This document shows, in pieces, positions 53,876-63,865 of a stretch of 64,000 nucleotides of DNA; positions within the stretch are counted from its first letter, which is position 1, and every line of letters begins with the position of its first letter. The translations under genes were made by a program, and so were the position numbers. The notes beneath the pieces are model-generated. The model worked only from the letters and a program-made list of their open reading frames with translations, made no database searches and was not told where the DNA came from. The DNA is from Porphyrobacter sp. GA68 (lineage in GTDB: Bacteria; Pseudomonadota; Alphaproteobacteria; Sphingomonadales; Sphingomonadaceae), in contig NZ_JAKQYJ010000002.1 in the NCBI RefSeq assembly GCF_022605525.1, positions 310,001 to 374,000 of the forward strand, given 5' to 3'.

Positions 53876-56551
53876 ATGACTTCCACCAACGATATCCGCC
53901 GCTCCTTTCTAGACTATTTCGCCAAGGCGGATCATCTCGAGGTGGCTTCTGCACCGCTGGTGCCGTTCAGCGACCCGACGCTCATGTTCGTGAACGCCGG
54001 GATGGTCCCCTTCAAGAACGTCTTTACCGGACGGGAGACCGCGCCGGCCCCGCGCGCCACCAGCAGCCAGAAGTGCGTTCGGGCGGGGGGCAAGCACAAC
54101 GATCTCGACAACGTCGGCTATACCGCGAGGCACCACACCTTTTTCGAGATGCTGGGCAATTTCAGCTTCGGCGACTACTTCAAAGAGCAGGCGGTCCTGC
54201 ACGCCTGGACACTTTTGACGAAGGAGTGGCAACTTCCGGCTGACCGGCTCACCGTCACGGTCTATCATACCGACGACGAGGCTCACGGCCTCTGGCGCAA
54301 GATTGCGGGCCTGCCTGACCACCGCATCATCCGCATCGCTTCGACCGATAACTTCTGGTCCATGGGCGACACGGGGCCATGCGGACCCTGCTCTGAGATC
54401 TTTTACGATCACGGAGATCACATCGCTGGCGGCCCGCCGGGCAGTCCGGAGGAGGACGGGGACAGGTTCGTCGAGATCTGGAACCTGGTTTTCATGCAGT
54501 TCGACCAGTTGGCGGATGGATCACGCTCCGCCTTGCCCGCCCCGTCCATCGACACCGGCATGGGCCTCGAACGTATCGCCGCCGTCATGCAGGGGGTGCA
54601 CGACAATTACGACATCGATTTGTTTCGATCCCTGATTGCTGCGTCGGAAAGTCTCACGGGCCGCAAGGCCGAAGGCGACGCGAGGGCAAGTCACCGGGTC
54701 ATCGCTGATCACCTGCGGTCGGCCAGTTTCCTGCTGGCGGACGGGGTCATGCCCGCAAACGAAGGTCGCGGATACGTGCTGCGCCGCATCATGCGGCGCG
54801 CAATGCGTCACGCCCATCTGCTCGGCGCAGCCGAGCCGCTGATGCATCGACTGGTCCCCAGCCTGGTCGCCGAGATGGGGCAGGCCTTTCCCGAGCTGAC
54901 GCGCGGGCAGCCGCTGATCACCGAAGTGCTGGAGCGCGAGGAGATCCAGTTCCGCCGCACGCTCGACAAGGGTTTGCGCCTGCTGGACGAAGAAGTCGCG
55001 CGGCTGAGGCCAGGGGATGAACTGAGCGGCGAAACGGCGTTCCGTCTCTACGACACGTTCGGATTCCCCTATGATCTGACAGAGGATGCTCTGCGTGCGC
55101 GGGGCCTCGGTGTCGATCGAAGTGGCTTTGATGCCGCCATGGCGCAGCAGAAGGCTGCGGCGCGCGCGGCATGGAAGGGCTCAGGCGAAACCGCCGCGCA
55201 GGAAGTCTGGTTCGACATCGCCGAGCGGGAGGGGGCCACAGAGTTCATCGGCTACGCCGCGACCTCAGGCGAAGCGCGGGTACAGGCGATCGTCAGGAAC
55301 GCCAAGGAAGTTGACGAAGCTTCGGTGGGCGATGAAATCCGGCTGATCGTGAACCAGACGCCTTTCTACGCCGAAAGCGGAGGGCAGGTTGGCGATAGCG
55401 GCAGCATCCGAACGGATGGCGGCATGCACATGACCGTCACAGATACAGCCAAACCGCTGGGGAAACTTCACGCACATCATGGTCGCGTCGAAGAAGGTAC
55501 ACTGCGAGTTGGTGATGTCGTGCATCTTGAGGTCGACGCCGATCGGCGCGAGCGTGTGAAGGCAAACCATTCAGCAACCCATCTGCTGCACGCCGCGCTG
55601 CGCCTGAGGCTGGGGGAGCATGTGACGCAGAAAGGTTCGCTGGTGGCAGAAGACCGGCTGCGTTTCGACTTTTCGCATCCCAAGCCGCTTACGCCAGACG
55701 ATCTGGCGGCGGTAGAGGCCAAGGTAAACCGGGAAATACGCGCCAATCATACGGTGACCACCCGGGTAATGTCGCCCAGCGACGCGGTGGAAGCAGGCGC
55801 TTTGGCGTTGTTCGGCGAGAAATACGGCGACGAGGTGCGCGTTCTGTCGATGGGTGGAGTAGGGGAGGGCGGCCGCAACTTTTCCGTCGAACTATGCGGC
55901 GGCACCCATGTAAACGCCACGGGCGATATCGCCCTGCTGCGCATCGTTTCCGAAAGCGCGGTGGCGTCGGGTGTGCGCCGGATCGAGGCGCTGACCGGCG
56001 ACAGCGCGCGCAAGTGGCTGGTGGGCAAGGAAGAGACGCTCAAGGAAGTTGCGGGCACTTTGCGCACGACGCCGGAGGAGGTTGCGTCCAGGGTTTCGGC
56101 TCTGATGGAGGAGAAGCGCAGGCTTGAACGCGAGCTGGCGGCCGCGCGGCGGATTTTGGCAATGCAGGACAACTCTGAAGGGAGTAGCAAAGGAGATGTA
56201 CCTGCTGACGAGACGGTTGGCGGCGTTCGGTTTGCCGGCCGTATTTACGACGGTCTCAACCCCAAGGAACTGCGCCCTCTGCTCGATCAGGAGAAGCAGC
56301 GCCTTGGCTCCGGCGTAGCGGTAATCGTGGCTGTGAACGACGGCCGTGCCACTCTGGGAGCGGCGGTCACGGATGATCTGGTGGGGCAGTTTGACGCTGT
56401 CACGCTGGTCCGGGAAGGCGTCGCCATGCTGGGTGGCACAGGGGGAGGTGGGCGATCAGACCTGGCGCAGGGGGGCGGTCCTTCCGGCTCTGACGCAGCG
56501 AAGGCGATTCAGCGTATCCGCGACATTCTGGGTGAGGCCGTTAGTGCCTGA
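53876..56551 (+). CDS. alaS: Alanyl-tRNA synthetase
   Basis: Charges tRNA-Ala and edits mischarged Ser and Gly. The 891-residue protein has the class II catalytic domain ([19 protein letters not shown]), the editing domain with the zinc ligands [12 protein letters not shown] and [12 protein letters not shown], a coiled-coil segment (about 740-770) and a C-terminal Gly-rich domain ([16 protein letters not shown]). Length is normal. The preceding 163-nt gap has no gene; short hairpins there could end the recA transcript, but I could not settle that. Confidence 0.97.
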   Translation: MTSTNDIRRSFLDYFAKADHLEVASAPLVPFSDPTLMFVNAGMVPFKNVFTGRETAPAPRATSSQKCVRAGGKHNDLDNVGYTARHHTFFEMLGNFSFGDYFKEQAVLHAWTLLTKEWQLPADRLTVTVYHTDDEAHGLWRKIAGLPDHRIIRIASTDNFWSMGDTGPCGPCSEIFYDHGDHIAGGPPGSPEEDGDRFVEIWNLVFMQFDQLADGSRSALPAPSIDTGMGLERIAAVMQGVHDNYDIDLFRSLIAASESLTGRKAEGDARASHRVIADHLRSASFLLADGVMPANEGRGYVLRRIMRRAMRHAHLLGAAEPLMHRLVPSLVAEMGQAFPELTRGQPLITEVLEREEIQFRRTLDKGLRLLDEEVARLRPGDELSGETAFRLYDTFGFPYDLTEDALRARGLGVDRSGFDAAMAQQKAAARAAWKGSGETAAQEVWFDIAEREGATEFIGYAATSGEARVQAIVRNAKEVDEASVGDEIRLIVNQTPFYAESGGQVGDSGSIRTDGGMHMTVTDTAKPLGKLHAHHGRVEEGTLRVGDVVHLEVDADRRERVKANHSATHLLHAALRLRLGEHVTQKGSLVAEDRLRFDFSHPKPLTPDDLAAVEAKVNREIRANHTVTTRVMSPSDAVEAGALALFGEKYGDEVRVLSMGGVGEGGRNFSVELCGGTHVNATGDIALLRIVSESAVASGVRRIEALTGDSARKWLVGKEETLKEVAGTLRTTPEEVASRVSALMEEKRRLERELAAARRILAMQDNSEGSSKGDVPADETVGGVRFAGRIYDGLNPKELRPLLDQEKQRLGSGVAVIVAVNDGRATLGAAVTDDLVGQFDAVTLVREGVAMLGGTGGGGRSDLAQGGGPSGSDAAKAIQRIRDILGEAVSA

Positions 56552-56591
56552 ATGGTGACCGGCGCCGCCCTCCGGCGACGCCGGGTCCGAT

Positions 56592-56783
56592 TCAGCGCGG
56601 CCCTCTTGATCGACGGCCATTGTCTCCGTGGCTTCCCTTTTGCACGTCGATGCCCTTGGTGTCAGCTGGCCGATCCGGAGCGCGCGATGGCGGGCCTCCG
56701 CCAGCAAGAGTGTCGCTCACGTTCTGCGGCTTAAACTTCTCCTCGTTCGAGGTCGGCTTGGTCGGATCGTTGTTGTCGGCCAT
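56592..56783 (-). CDS. 63-residue hydrophilic small protein
   Basis: Not recognised. It starts MADNNDPTKPTSNEEKFKPQ and continues with PPSRAPDRPADTKGIDVQKG; it is rich in Asn, Asp, Pro, Lys and Gly and lacks hydrophobic core residues, so it is probably disordered. AAAGGAG lies six bases before the ATG at 56783, a very good ribosome site, which is the main reason to call it. It is convergent with alaS and lies downstream of the CPA2 antiporter, separated by 62 nt. Confidence 0.65.
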   Translation of the reverse strand: MADNNDPTKPTSNEEKFKPQNVSDTLAGGGPPSRAPDRPADTKGIDVQKGSHGDNGRRSRGPR

Positions 56784-56845
56784 GATGCTCTCCTTTCCGG
56801 TTAAACCAGTGGGAGCCACTTTTGTTGCGCGTTACTGCTGCGTCT

Positions 56846-58606
56846 TCACTTGGCGACCCCTCTGCTCTTGAGCAGGGGAGGAAAGGGAAGGTCCCCCTCT
56901 TGCTGGATCATCTTGCGCAGCTCATCCCGCTTTTCATGGATCGAGGCGATGACCGGGCCCATCGGGAAGCCGAGATCGACGAGTATCGCCTCTGACAGTT
57001 GCAACGAGCTTTCCAGAGTCTCGGGCACGGCATGACTCGCTCCGCTGCGATACAGTTGCGCAGCGTGGGCCGCGTCGCGGGCACGTGCGATGATCGTGAG
57101 TGCGGGATGGGCGCGGCGCAGCTTGGCGGTCAGTTGCTGCGCGAGAACAGGTTCGTCCATTGTCAGGATCACAGCTGGCGCATTTTCCACGCCCAGCTTG
57201 CCTAGCGCTCCGCGGCGGGCGGCATTTCCGAACATCACGCTGAACCCCGCGCCCTTCGCCGCTGCCGCGACATCGCTGTCGGACTCGATGGCGACGTAGG
57301 GCTGACCGTGTCTGGTCAGCATCTGCGCAACGAGTTGGCCGACACGGCCCATGCCGATGATGATGACCGGAGGTCGGGTGTCCGTCGGGACCGGAGCAGG
57401 CAACATCGGATCGACTTGCCGGCCAACCAGTCGCCCCAGCTTCGCCAGCAGGGGAGTGACCGTGAGACCAATGGCGGTGACTATCTGCCAGAATTGCGCA
57501 GTTCCCGGCTGAATGAGCAGTGCGGCGCTGGCGGCGGAAAGCACGATCAGCGTGGTTTCGGACGGGCTTGCCATCAGGATGCCCGTCTCCGCCGCGGTGG
57601 ACCGGCGGGCGCCCATCGCGCGGAGTAGCAGGCCGGTGACAAGCGCCTTGAAGGTCAGCACGACGATCACGGCCAAGAAAATCGCGCCTGCATAGTCCCA
57701 GACAACCGCGAGATCTATGGCCATACCGACAGTGATGAGGAAGATGCCGAGCGCCAGACCCTTGAATGGCTCCGTGATTGTCTCGACTTCGCCCTGATAC
57801 TCGGTTTCCGCGATCAGCACCCCCGCCAGGAGCGCCCCCACGATCGGAGACAGTCCTACCGCACCCGTTGCCAGGCTGGCTCCGATGACGACCAGCAGGC
57901 TGGCGGCCAGGAACAGCTCCGGACTCTTGGTGCGCGCGGCCTGCGCGAAGAGGCGAGGCAGCGCCAATCGACCCACAACGAGCAGGGCCACGACAACGAG
58001 TGCACCCTGCCACAGAGTGTCCAGCAACCCGCCCCATCCTGCGGCCTGCGCATTCGGGGCCAACGCGCCGAGCATGAAGATAATGGGGACGATCGCCAGA
58101 TCCTCGAACAGAAGCATCGACAAGGCTGCCCGGCCAACCGGGCTCGAAGTTCCGGAAATTGGCAGGACGATGGCTGTGGACGAAAGCGCAAGCGCCAGTC
58201 CCAGCGCGAGCGCTCCGGTCCAGTACTGTCCCAGCATCGCCAGGAAAACCGCCAGGGCGGAGCCGATGATGATCAGTTCCAGCGCCCCCAGACCGAAGAC
58301 GAGCCGCCGCATCTGCCACAACCTTCTGAAAGACAGCTCCAGCCCGATGGCAAACAGCAGAAGAATGATACCGAGTTCCGCGAATGGCTCGAGCGCCTCG
58401 CGATCGCTGATGGTGATGTGGGACAGCCACGGCTGTTCGCTAACCAGCTTGCCCAGGCCGAATGGCCCCACCGCCACGCCGATCAGAATGAAGCCGATTA
58501 CCGGCGAGATGCGGAACCGGTTGAACAGCGGGATTACAATTCCCGCTGCCCCAAGGATGACGAGGGCTTCTGACAGGAGGGGAGTATCGGTGAGTCCGTC
58601 AGCCAT
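56846..58606 (-). CDS. CPA2-family cation:proton antiporter with RCK domain (KefB-like)
   Basis: From the ATG at 58606 the protein has 586 residues: about 12 membrane segments (starting SEALVILGAAGIVIPLFNRF), the CPA2 core GLALALSSTAIVLPI and FEDLAIVPIIFML, and a C-terminal RCK_N domain (PVIIIGMGRVGQLVAQML, about residues 405-530) that binds nucleotides or glutathione adducts in KefB/C. The frame extends to 58945 but lacks family similarity there. It may export K+ or Na+ in exchange for protons. The ribosome site is weak. It is divergent from putP, whose start lies 83 nt away. Confidence 0.9.
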   Translation of the reverse strand: MADGLTDTPLLSEALVILGAAGIVIPLFNRFRISPVIGFILIGVAVGPFGLGKLVSEQPWLSHITISDREALEPFAELGIILLLFAIGLELSFRRLWQMRRLVFGLGALELIIIGSALAVFLAMLGQYWTGALALGLALALSSTAIVLPISGTSSPVGRAALSMLLFEDLAIVPIIFMLGALAPNAQAAGWGGLLDTLWQGALVVVALLVVGRLALPRLFAQAARTKSPELFLAASLLVVIGASLATGAVGLSPIVGALLAGVLIAETEYQGEVETITEPFKGLALGIFLITVGMAIDLAVVWDYAGAIFLAVIVVLTFKALVTGLLLRAMGARRSTAAETGILMASPSETTLIVLSAASAALLIQPGTAQFWQIVTAIGLTVTPLLAKLGRLVGRQVDPMLPAPVPTDTRPPVIIIGMGRVGQLVAQMLTRHGQPYVAIESDSDVAAAAKGAGFSVMFGNAARRGALGKLGVENAPAVILTMDEPVLAQQLTAKLRRAHPALTIIARARDAAHAAQLYRSGASHAVPETLESSLQLSEAILVDLGFPMGPVIASIHEKRDELRKMIQQEGDLPFPPLLKSRGVAK

Positions 58607-58689
58607 AGCCGTCGAGGGGTAGAGGCGGGGTGAGCAAAAGTCACCCGGCGCGCGTGACATGCAGGGGTAGTAGGCTATGACCTCAGCGC

Positions 58690-60162
58690 ATGCAGACGGG
58701 AACCGTGATAACGCTTGGCCTCTACTTCGCGCTGATGATTGCCATCGGCGTCTTCGCGCAGCGCCGCGGCACGGCAGACAGCGCGGGGTATCTGCTGGCC
58801 GGTCGCAACCTGCCGCCGGCAGTGGCTGCCCTGTCGGCGGGCGCATCGGACATGAGCGGATGGCTGCTGCTGGGCCTGCCCGGGGCACTGTACGCGGCCG
58901 GGCTGGTAGAGGCGTGGATCGGCATCGGCCTGTTCGTCGGCGCACTGATCAACTGGATCGTCGTTGCACCCCGCCTGCGAACGCAGACCCAGGAACTTGG
59001 GGATGCGCTTACCATCCCGCAATTTCTCGCCAACCGGTTTCCCGAAAAGGCGCTGGCGCTGCGACTGGTGAGCGCTCTGGTAATCGTGCTGTTCTTCACC
59101 GTCTATACCGCTGCCGGCCTTGTCGGCGGGGGCAAGCTGTTTGCGACCAGCTTCGCCGGCCTGTTCGCCGGATGGGCGGTGTCGCCCTACATGGCCGGCA
59201 TCGTGATCACGGCCACGGTGGTGGTCGCTTACACGATGATCGGCGGGTTCCTGGCTGTCAGTCTCACCGACTTTGTTCAGGGCATGATCATGCTGCTGGC
59301 GCTGGTGCTGATGCCCCTGGTGGTCATGTTCGGTGAAGGTGGGCGGAGTGGTGCATCGGTGGTCGAGCTTGGGCCGAGTTTCCTCAGTTTCACCGAGGGG
59401 CTGACGCTGATCGGGTGGCTGTCGGCGGTCAGCTGGGGGTTGGGATATTTCGGACAGCCGCACATAATCGTCCGGTTCATGGCCATACGGTCGCTGCGTG
59501 ATGTGGCTACCGCTCGCTGGATCGGGATGAGCTGGATGGCGGTCTGCCTTGCGGGCGCCATAGGCGTGGGGCTGACGGGGCGGGCCTATGTGGAACGAAA
59601 CGGTCTGACGCTCGCTGACCCGGAAACAATCTTCATTTTCCTGGCCGATACGCTTTTCCATCCGTTCGTCACCGGGTTCCTGCTGGCGGCGCTTCTCGCC
59701 GCAATCATGAGCACGGTTAGCTCACAGCTGCTGGTATCCTCGAGTTCTCTCACAGAGGATTTCTACCGCCTGTTCCTGCGTCGGGGGGCGTCGGAGCGGG
59801 AGTTGGTGATGGTCAGCCGCGGCGGCGTGCTGCTGGTTGCGCTGGCGGCGATACTCGTCGCCGGCGATCCGGACAGCCAGGTTCTTGGGCTGGTGGCGAA
59901 CGCCTGGGCGGGCTTCGGCGCTGCGTTCGGCCCCATGATCCTCTTGGCGCTTACTTGGCGGGGCACCACTGGTGCAGGCGCTTTGGCCGGGCTTGTGACC
60001 GGCGCCGCCGTCGTCGGCGGATGGATCGCGCTGGGTTGGAACGCCAGCTTCCTTGGAGGCGCAGGCGTCTATGAGATTATTCCCGGGTTCGCCGCGTCCG
60101 CCGCTGCGGTCGTGCTGGTCAGCCTCGCCACGGGCCGGAGCCGACCCGTCAGCCAAGCCTGA
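58690..60162 (+). CDS. putP: Sodium/proline symporter
   Basis: SSS-family transporter of the inner membrane. The 490-residue protein has about 13 hydrophobic segments, the N-terminal GRNLPPAVAALSAGASDMSG and WLLLGLPGALYAAGL (Na+ and proline region), YFGQPHIIVRFMAIRSLRD and SSSLTEDFYRLFLR, all characteristic of PutP. Length matches E. coli PutP. No putA is nearby. Proline import may serve osmoprotection or nutrition. The stop is convergent with the following gene. Confidence 0.92.
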   Translation: MQTGTVITLGLYFALMIAIGVFAQRRGTADSAGYLLAGRNLPPAVAALSAGASDMSGWLLLGLPGALYAAGLVEAWIGIGLFVGALINWIVVAPRLRTQTQELGDALTIPQFLANRFPEKALALRLVSALVIVLFFTVYTAAGLVGGGKLFATSFAGLFAGWAVSPYMAGIVITATVVVAYTMIGGFLAVSLTDFVQGMIMLLALVLMPLVVMFGEGGRSGASVVELGPSFLSFTEGLTLIGWLSAVSWGLGYFGQPHIIVRFMAIRSLRDVATARWIGMSWMAVCLAGAIGVGLTGRAYVERNGLTLADPETIFIFLADTLFHPFVTGFLLAALLAAIMSTVSSQLLVSSSSLTEDFYRLFLRRGASERELVMVSRGGVLLVALAAILVAGDPDSQVLGLVANAWAGFGAAFGPMILLALTWRGTTGAGALAGLVTGAAVVGGWIALGWNASFLGGAGVYEIIPGFAASAAAVVLVSLATGRSRPVSQA

Positions 60163-60188
60163 CCTGCGCCGGTGCGTATCGGCAGATC

Positions 60189-61820
60189 CTATCCGCCGCC
60201 GGGCGTGTGAGGTCCGGCAGGGCGCGACGCAGGGCTGTCGCGTTCCTCGCCGATGCGCTCCGGCACCTGGCCCACCCGCTTGTCCCAGCGGATGCGATAA
60301 AGGTCGAACCGCCGGTCGGCGAGGTTCTGGACCGTTCCCTCGGCTCGCGCCCATGCGAGGTCGGCAAGGTTCACGTCGCTGATGGTCAGCGTTTCGACGT
60401 TCTCGCTTGCTTCTGCTGCAATGCCGTCCCGGGCGAATGGAAAGTCGCACGGCGTCAGAATGCAGCTTTGGGCGTACTGGATGTCCATGTTGGCGACGTT
60501 GGGCAGGTTCCCGACATTGCCGCTCATGACGGTAAAGCACTGGTTCTCGATGCAGCGGGCCTGCGCGCAATAACGTACGCGCATGTAACCTTGCCGGCTG
60601 TCGGTGCAGAACGGAACGAATATGATCCGCGCGCCCTCATCCACCAGGCGCCGGGCGAGTTCGGGGAACTCGCTGTCGTAGCAGATGAGAACTCCGATCG
60701 GACCGCAGTCCGTCTGGATGGCGTCGATGGAATCGCCGCCTTTGATGTTCCACCAGTACGCTTCGTTGGGCGTGGGATGGATCTTCTCTTGCGAGTGGAT
60801 CGATCCGTCGCGCAGGCACACATACGCGACGTTATGAATGTCACCGTCATCCATTCGGGTCGGGTGAGATCCGCCGATGATGTTGATGTTGTAAGACAAC
60901 GCCATTTCCGACAGCTTTGCCCGGATGCGCGGGGTGTAGCGGGACAGCGTCTCGATCGCCTCCAGCGGAGAAAGCTCCTTTTCCTCGGCTGACAGGAGCA
61001 TCAGCGTGAACATTTCCGGAAAGACTATGAAGTCCGCCTGGTAATCGCTTGCGACATCTACGAAATATTCGATGTGCCGCATAAATTCGTCGAACCCGCT
61101 GACGGCGCGGGCCTGCAACTGACAGGTGGCTATGCGGACGCTCTCCACATCGCGCGGAACGCGGTGCTTTTTCGGCTGATCGCTTTCGACATAGGGGTTG
61201 CGCCATACCATACGCACGGCAAAGGTTCTGGATTCGCGGTCTTCCGGAAGATAGCCGGCGATGATCCCCTCCGGCTCGAAGCCGTTGGCCAGCTGAAAGC
61301 GCAGCACCGGATCGTGCAGCTTGCTGTTAAGAACCATGTCGAGGTACTCGTCCGGTCCTCCGACCTTGCGCCAGTTCTTGCGCAGGCCCGGCATTCGTCC
61401 GCCAAACACGATGCCGTCAAGATCGAGCCGTTCTGCGAGCGCCCGTCGCTCCTCGTACAGCCGGCGGCCAATGCGGGTCCCGCGCACCTGCGGATCGACA
61501 CACATCTCGTAGCCGTAAAGCCACTCGCCCTTAGGGTTGTGCCTGCTGCCAAACCCGCTGCCGGTGACCTCGTCCCAGCTGGCGTCCGAGAATGCCACCC
61601 GTTTGGACAGGCGCATGGACGCGCAGTAACCCACAACCTGGCCGTCCAGCTTGGCGATAAAACAGCCTTCGGGAAAGTTATTTAGCTGTCCGCGGATTTG
61701 CCCCAGCGTATAGGCAGGCAGGTCGGGGTAGGCCCGGAGGATCAATCCGGCAATCTCCCGTGCATCCTTGGCGCGGGCCTGCCGGACTTCCAACCGGGCC
61801 TTGCTGCGGGTTTCGGTCAC
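60189..61820 (-). CDS. GNAT acetyltransferase fused to carbon-nitrogen hydrolase
   Basis: A 543-residue two-domain protein. Residues about 5-210 are a GNAT domain with the CoA-binding VDPQVRGTRIGRRLYEERR. From about 225 on there is a nitrilase-family domain with the Glu of FPEMFTL, the Lys of EKIHPTP and the Cys of LICYDSEFPE as the triad. Such fusions are known in many bacteria with undefined substrate. The start GTG 61820 lies 4 nt after the icd stop; the frame extends to 61853 within icd. It is probably co-transcribed with icd. Confidence 0.9.
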   Translation of the reverse strand: MTETRSKARLEVRQARAKDAREIAGLILRAYPDLPAYTLGQIRGQLNNFPEGCFIAKLDGQVVGYCASMRLSKRVAFSDASWDEVTGSGFGSRHNPKGEWLYGYEMCVDPQVRGTRIGRRLYEERRALAERLDLDGIVFGGRMPGLRKNWRKVGGPDEYLDMVLNSKLHDPVLRFQLANGFEPEGIIAGYLPEDRESRTFAVRMVWRNPYVESDQPKKHRVPRDVESVRIATCQLQARAVSGFDEFMRHIEYFVDVASDYQADFIVFPEMFTLMLLSAEEKELSPLEAIETLSRYTPRIRAKLSEMALSYNINIIGGSHPTRMDDGDIHNVAYVCLRDGSIHSQEKIHPTPNEAYWWNIKGGDSIDAIQTDCGPIGVLICYDSEFPELARRLVDEGARIIFVPFCTDSRQGYMRVRYCAQARCIENQCFTVMSGNVGNLPNVANMDIQYAQSCILTPCDFPFARDGIAAEASENVETLTISDVNLADLAWARAEGTVQNLADRRFDLYRIRWDKRVGQVPERIGEERDSPASRPAGPHTPGGG

Positions 61821-61824
61821 AAGA

Positions 61825-63054
61825 TCAGCCCCAGCCCTGCATCTCCGCCTCAAGCCCTTCCACGATGACTTCGAAGAACTGTTCCGTGGTCAGCCAGTTC
61901 TGGTCCGGGCCGATGAGCAGAGCCAGATCCTTGGTCATCTTGCCTTGCTCCACCGACCGGATGCAGACCCGTTCAAGCGTTTCGGCGAACCGGACAACGT
62001 CAGGGGTTCCGTCGAACCGTCCACGGTACATCAGCCCGCGGGTCCAGGCGAAAATGCTGGCGATAGGATTGGTGGAGGTTGCCTTGCCCTCCTGATGTTG
62101 CCGATAGTGGCGCGTTACCGTGCCATGAGCGGCCTCCGCTTCAACCGTCTTGCCATCCGGGCTCATCAGAACGGATGTCATCAGGCCGAGCGAGCCGAAG
62201 CCCTGCGCAACGATGTCGGACTGCACGTCGCCGTCGTAGTTCTTGCACGCCCACACAAACTTGCCGCTCCACTTAAGGGCGCTTGCAACCATGTCGTCGA
62301 TCAGCCGGTGTTCGAAGTGGATTTTCTTCTCGGCGAACTTTTCGGCGAAGCCTTCGGTGTCGAATACCTCCTGGAAGAGATCCTTGAAACGACCGTCATA
62401 GGCCTTGAGGATGGTATTCTTGGTGGAGAGATACACCGGCCAGCCAAGATTGTACCCGTAGTTGAAGCTGGCACGCGCGAAGTCACGAATGGAGTCGTCC
62501 AGATTGTACATTGCCATGGCAACGCCGGGGCTGGGGAAATCAAAGACGTCGAGGTCGATGTTCTCGCCATCCTCTCCTTCGAAGACGAGCCGCAGCTTGC
62601 CGGGGCCGGGGATCAGGGTGTCGGTAGCGCGGTACTGGTCCCCGAACGCATGGCGACCGACCACGATGGGATCGGTCCAGCCCGGAACCAGACGCGGCAC
62701 ATTGTCGATGACGATCGGTTCCCTGAAAACCACGCCTCCCAGGATGTTGCGGATCGTCCCGTTGGGAGACTTCCACATCTTGCTGAGGCCGAACTCCTCC
62801 ACCCGGGCTTCGTCGGGGGTGATGGTGGCGCATTTTACCCCGACACCATGTTTCTTGATGGCATTGGCTGCTTCAACCGTGATGCGATCTTCGGTTTCGT
62901 CACGCTTCTCGATCGACAGGTCGTAGTACTTCAAGTCGATGTCGAGATAGGGCAGGATAAGCCGTTCACGGATCCACTGCCAGATAATGCGGGTCATTTC
63001 ATCGCCGTCTAGTTCGACGACGGGGTTTGCCACCTTGATCTTGTTCATTGCCAT
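61825..63054 (-). CDS. icd: Isocitrate dehydrogenase (NADP+, eukaryotic-like type)
   Basis: Oxidatively decarboxylates isocitrate to 2-oxoglutarate with NADP+. The 409-residue protein starts [20 protein letters not shown] and has [13 protein letters not shown] (substrate binding), [20 protein letters not shown] and the C-terminal [15 protein letters not shown] with the NADP-preferring residues. This is the dimeric eukaryotic-like type common in Alphaproteobacteria. A second ATG at 63048 has AGGA at better spacing and may be the actual start. It feeds the OdhAB complex encoded elsewhere in the window. Confidence 0.95.
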   Translation of the reverse strand: MAMNKIKVANPVVELDGDEMTRIIWQWIRERLILPYLDIDLKYYDLSIEKRDETEDRITVEAANAIKKHGVGVKCATITPDEARVEEFGLSKMWKSPNGTIRNILGGVVFREPIVIDNVPRLVPGWTDPIVVGRHAFGDQYRATDTLIPGPGKLRLVFEGEDGENIDLDVFDFPSPGVAMAMYNLDDSIRDFARASFNYGYNLGWPVYLSTKNTILKAYDGRFKDLFQEVFDTEGFAEKFAEKKIHFEHRLIDDMVASALKWSGKFVWACKNYDGDVQSDIVAQGFGSLGLMTSVLMSPDGKTVEAEAAHGTVTRHYRQHQEGKATSTNPIASIFAWTRGLMYRGRFDGTPDVVRFAETLERVCIRSVEQGKMTKDLALLIGPDQNWLTTEQFFEVIVEGLEAEMQGWG

Positions 63055-63157
63055 CCTGCTTGCTGGTACGGGTTGCGGCGGGCCATAGCATCTGACCGCC
63101 GCCAGGCAAGGCGTGCGGCGGGATCTCAGCGTTACCGGATGGAAGGCAGGGGTTCGA

Positions 63158-63232
63158 TGGTGGGCGTAGGAAGGATTGAACTTCCGACCCCTGCGATGTC
63201 AACACAGTGCTCTACCACTGAGCTATACGCCC
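63158..63232 (-). tRNA. tRNA-Val (GAC)
   Basis: The minus strand folds into a full cloverleaf of 75 nt with encoded CCA. The acceptor arms are GGGCGTA (63226-63232) and TACGCCC (63162-63168); the D arm is AGCTCAGTGGTAGAGC, and the anticodon stem CTGTG/CGCAG encloses the loop TTGACAT with anticodon GAC. The T arm GGAAG-TTCAATC-CTTCC is also present. It lies between icd and cpdR. Confidence 0.96.
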
Positions 63233-63316
63233 ACATCGAACTGTCACCGGCGGCTTGAGTGCCGGGTGGGTGCGTTTACTTGCGCGTTTTGACTGGCGCA
63301 AGAGATAAAGCGCAAC

Positions 63317-63706
63317 CTAAAGCCAGAGGCGCGCGTCGCCTTCCAGAGTACGTTGCACTTCAAGCACAAGATCCCGCAAATGGAAGGGTTTCGACAGAAC
63401 CTTGGCATGCGGCTGCTCCCGGCTTGCCTTGAGCGTCACCGCGGCGAAACCGGTGATGAACATCACCTTGGTTGTAGGGCTGATCTTGTTGCAATGCTGC
63501 GCCAGTTCGATGCCGTCCATTTCCGGCATGACGATGTCGGACAGGAGGAGATCGAAGCGGGACTCTTCCAGCAGGGGGACTGCTGCCGTACCGCGGTCAA
63601 CCGTGACCACTTCATACCCGGCATTCTGCAGGGCTCGCTCCAGATAGGCGCGCATGGCCTCGTCGTCTTCGGCAAGGAGGATCCGGAAGGGTGTCGGTGC
63701 GGACAT
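63317..63706 (-). CDS. cpdR: Single-domain response regulator, CpdR-like
   Basis: CpdR controls ClpXP localisation and degradation of substrates in the Caulobacter cell cycle and receives phosphate from CckA through ChpT. The 129-residue protein is a lone receiver with the acidic pocket AEDDEAM (12-18), phospho-acceptor Asp57 in FDLLLSDIVMPEMDG, and the conserved Lys in VLSKPF; no output domain follows. The N-terminal half closely matches CpdR as I recall it. AGGAGCAGAGC precedes the ATG. No chpT or ctrA is present in the window. Confidence 0.85.
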   Translation of the reverse strand: MSAPTPFRILLAEDDEAMRAYLERALQNAGYEVVTVDRGTAAVPLLEESRFDLLLSDIVMPEMDGIELAQHCNKISPTTKVMFITGFAAVTLKASREQPHAKVLSKPFHLRDLVLEVQRTLEGDARLWL

Positions 63707-63865
63707 GCTCTGCTCCTATTGCGAACCCATTAACAAACCCTTCCCGGCATGGCTAACAAATAGCTAATCATGCATCCTGTGCACAGTTGAGGCAGTCCGC
63801 TGCGCAGGCACGGCCCCTCTCCGGCCACCGCATCTGCTTTGACAAGCCAGGTGGCGCGCTTATGC

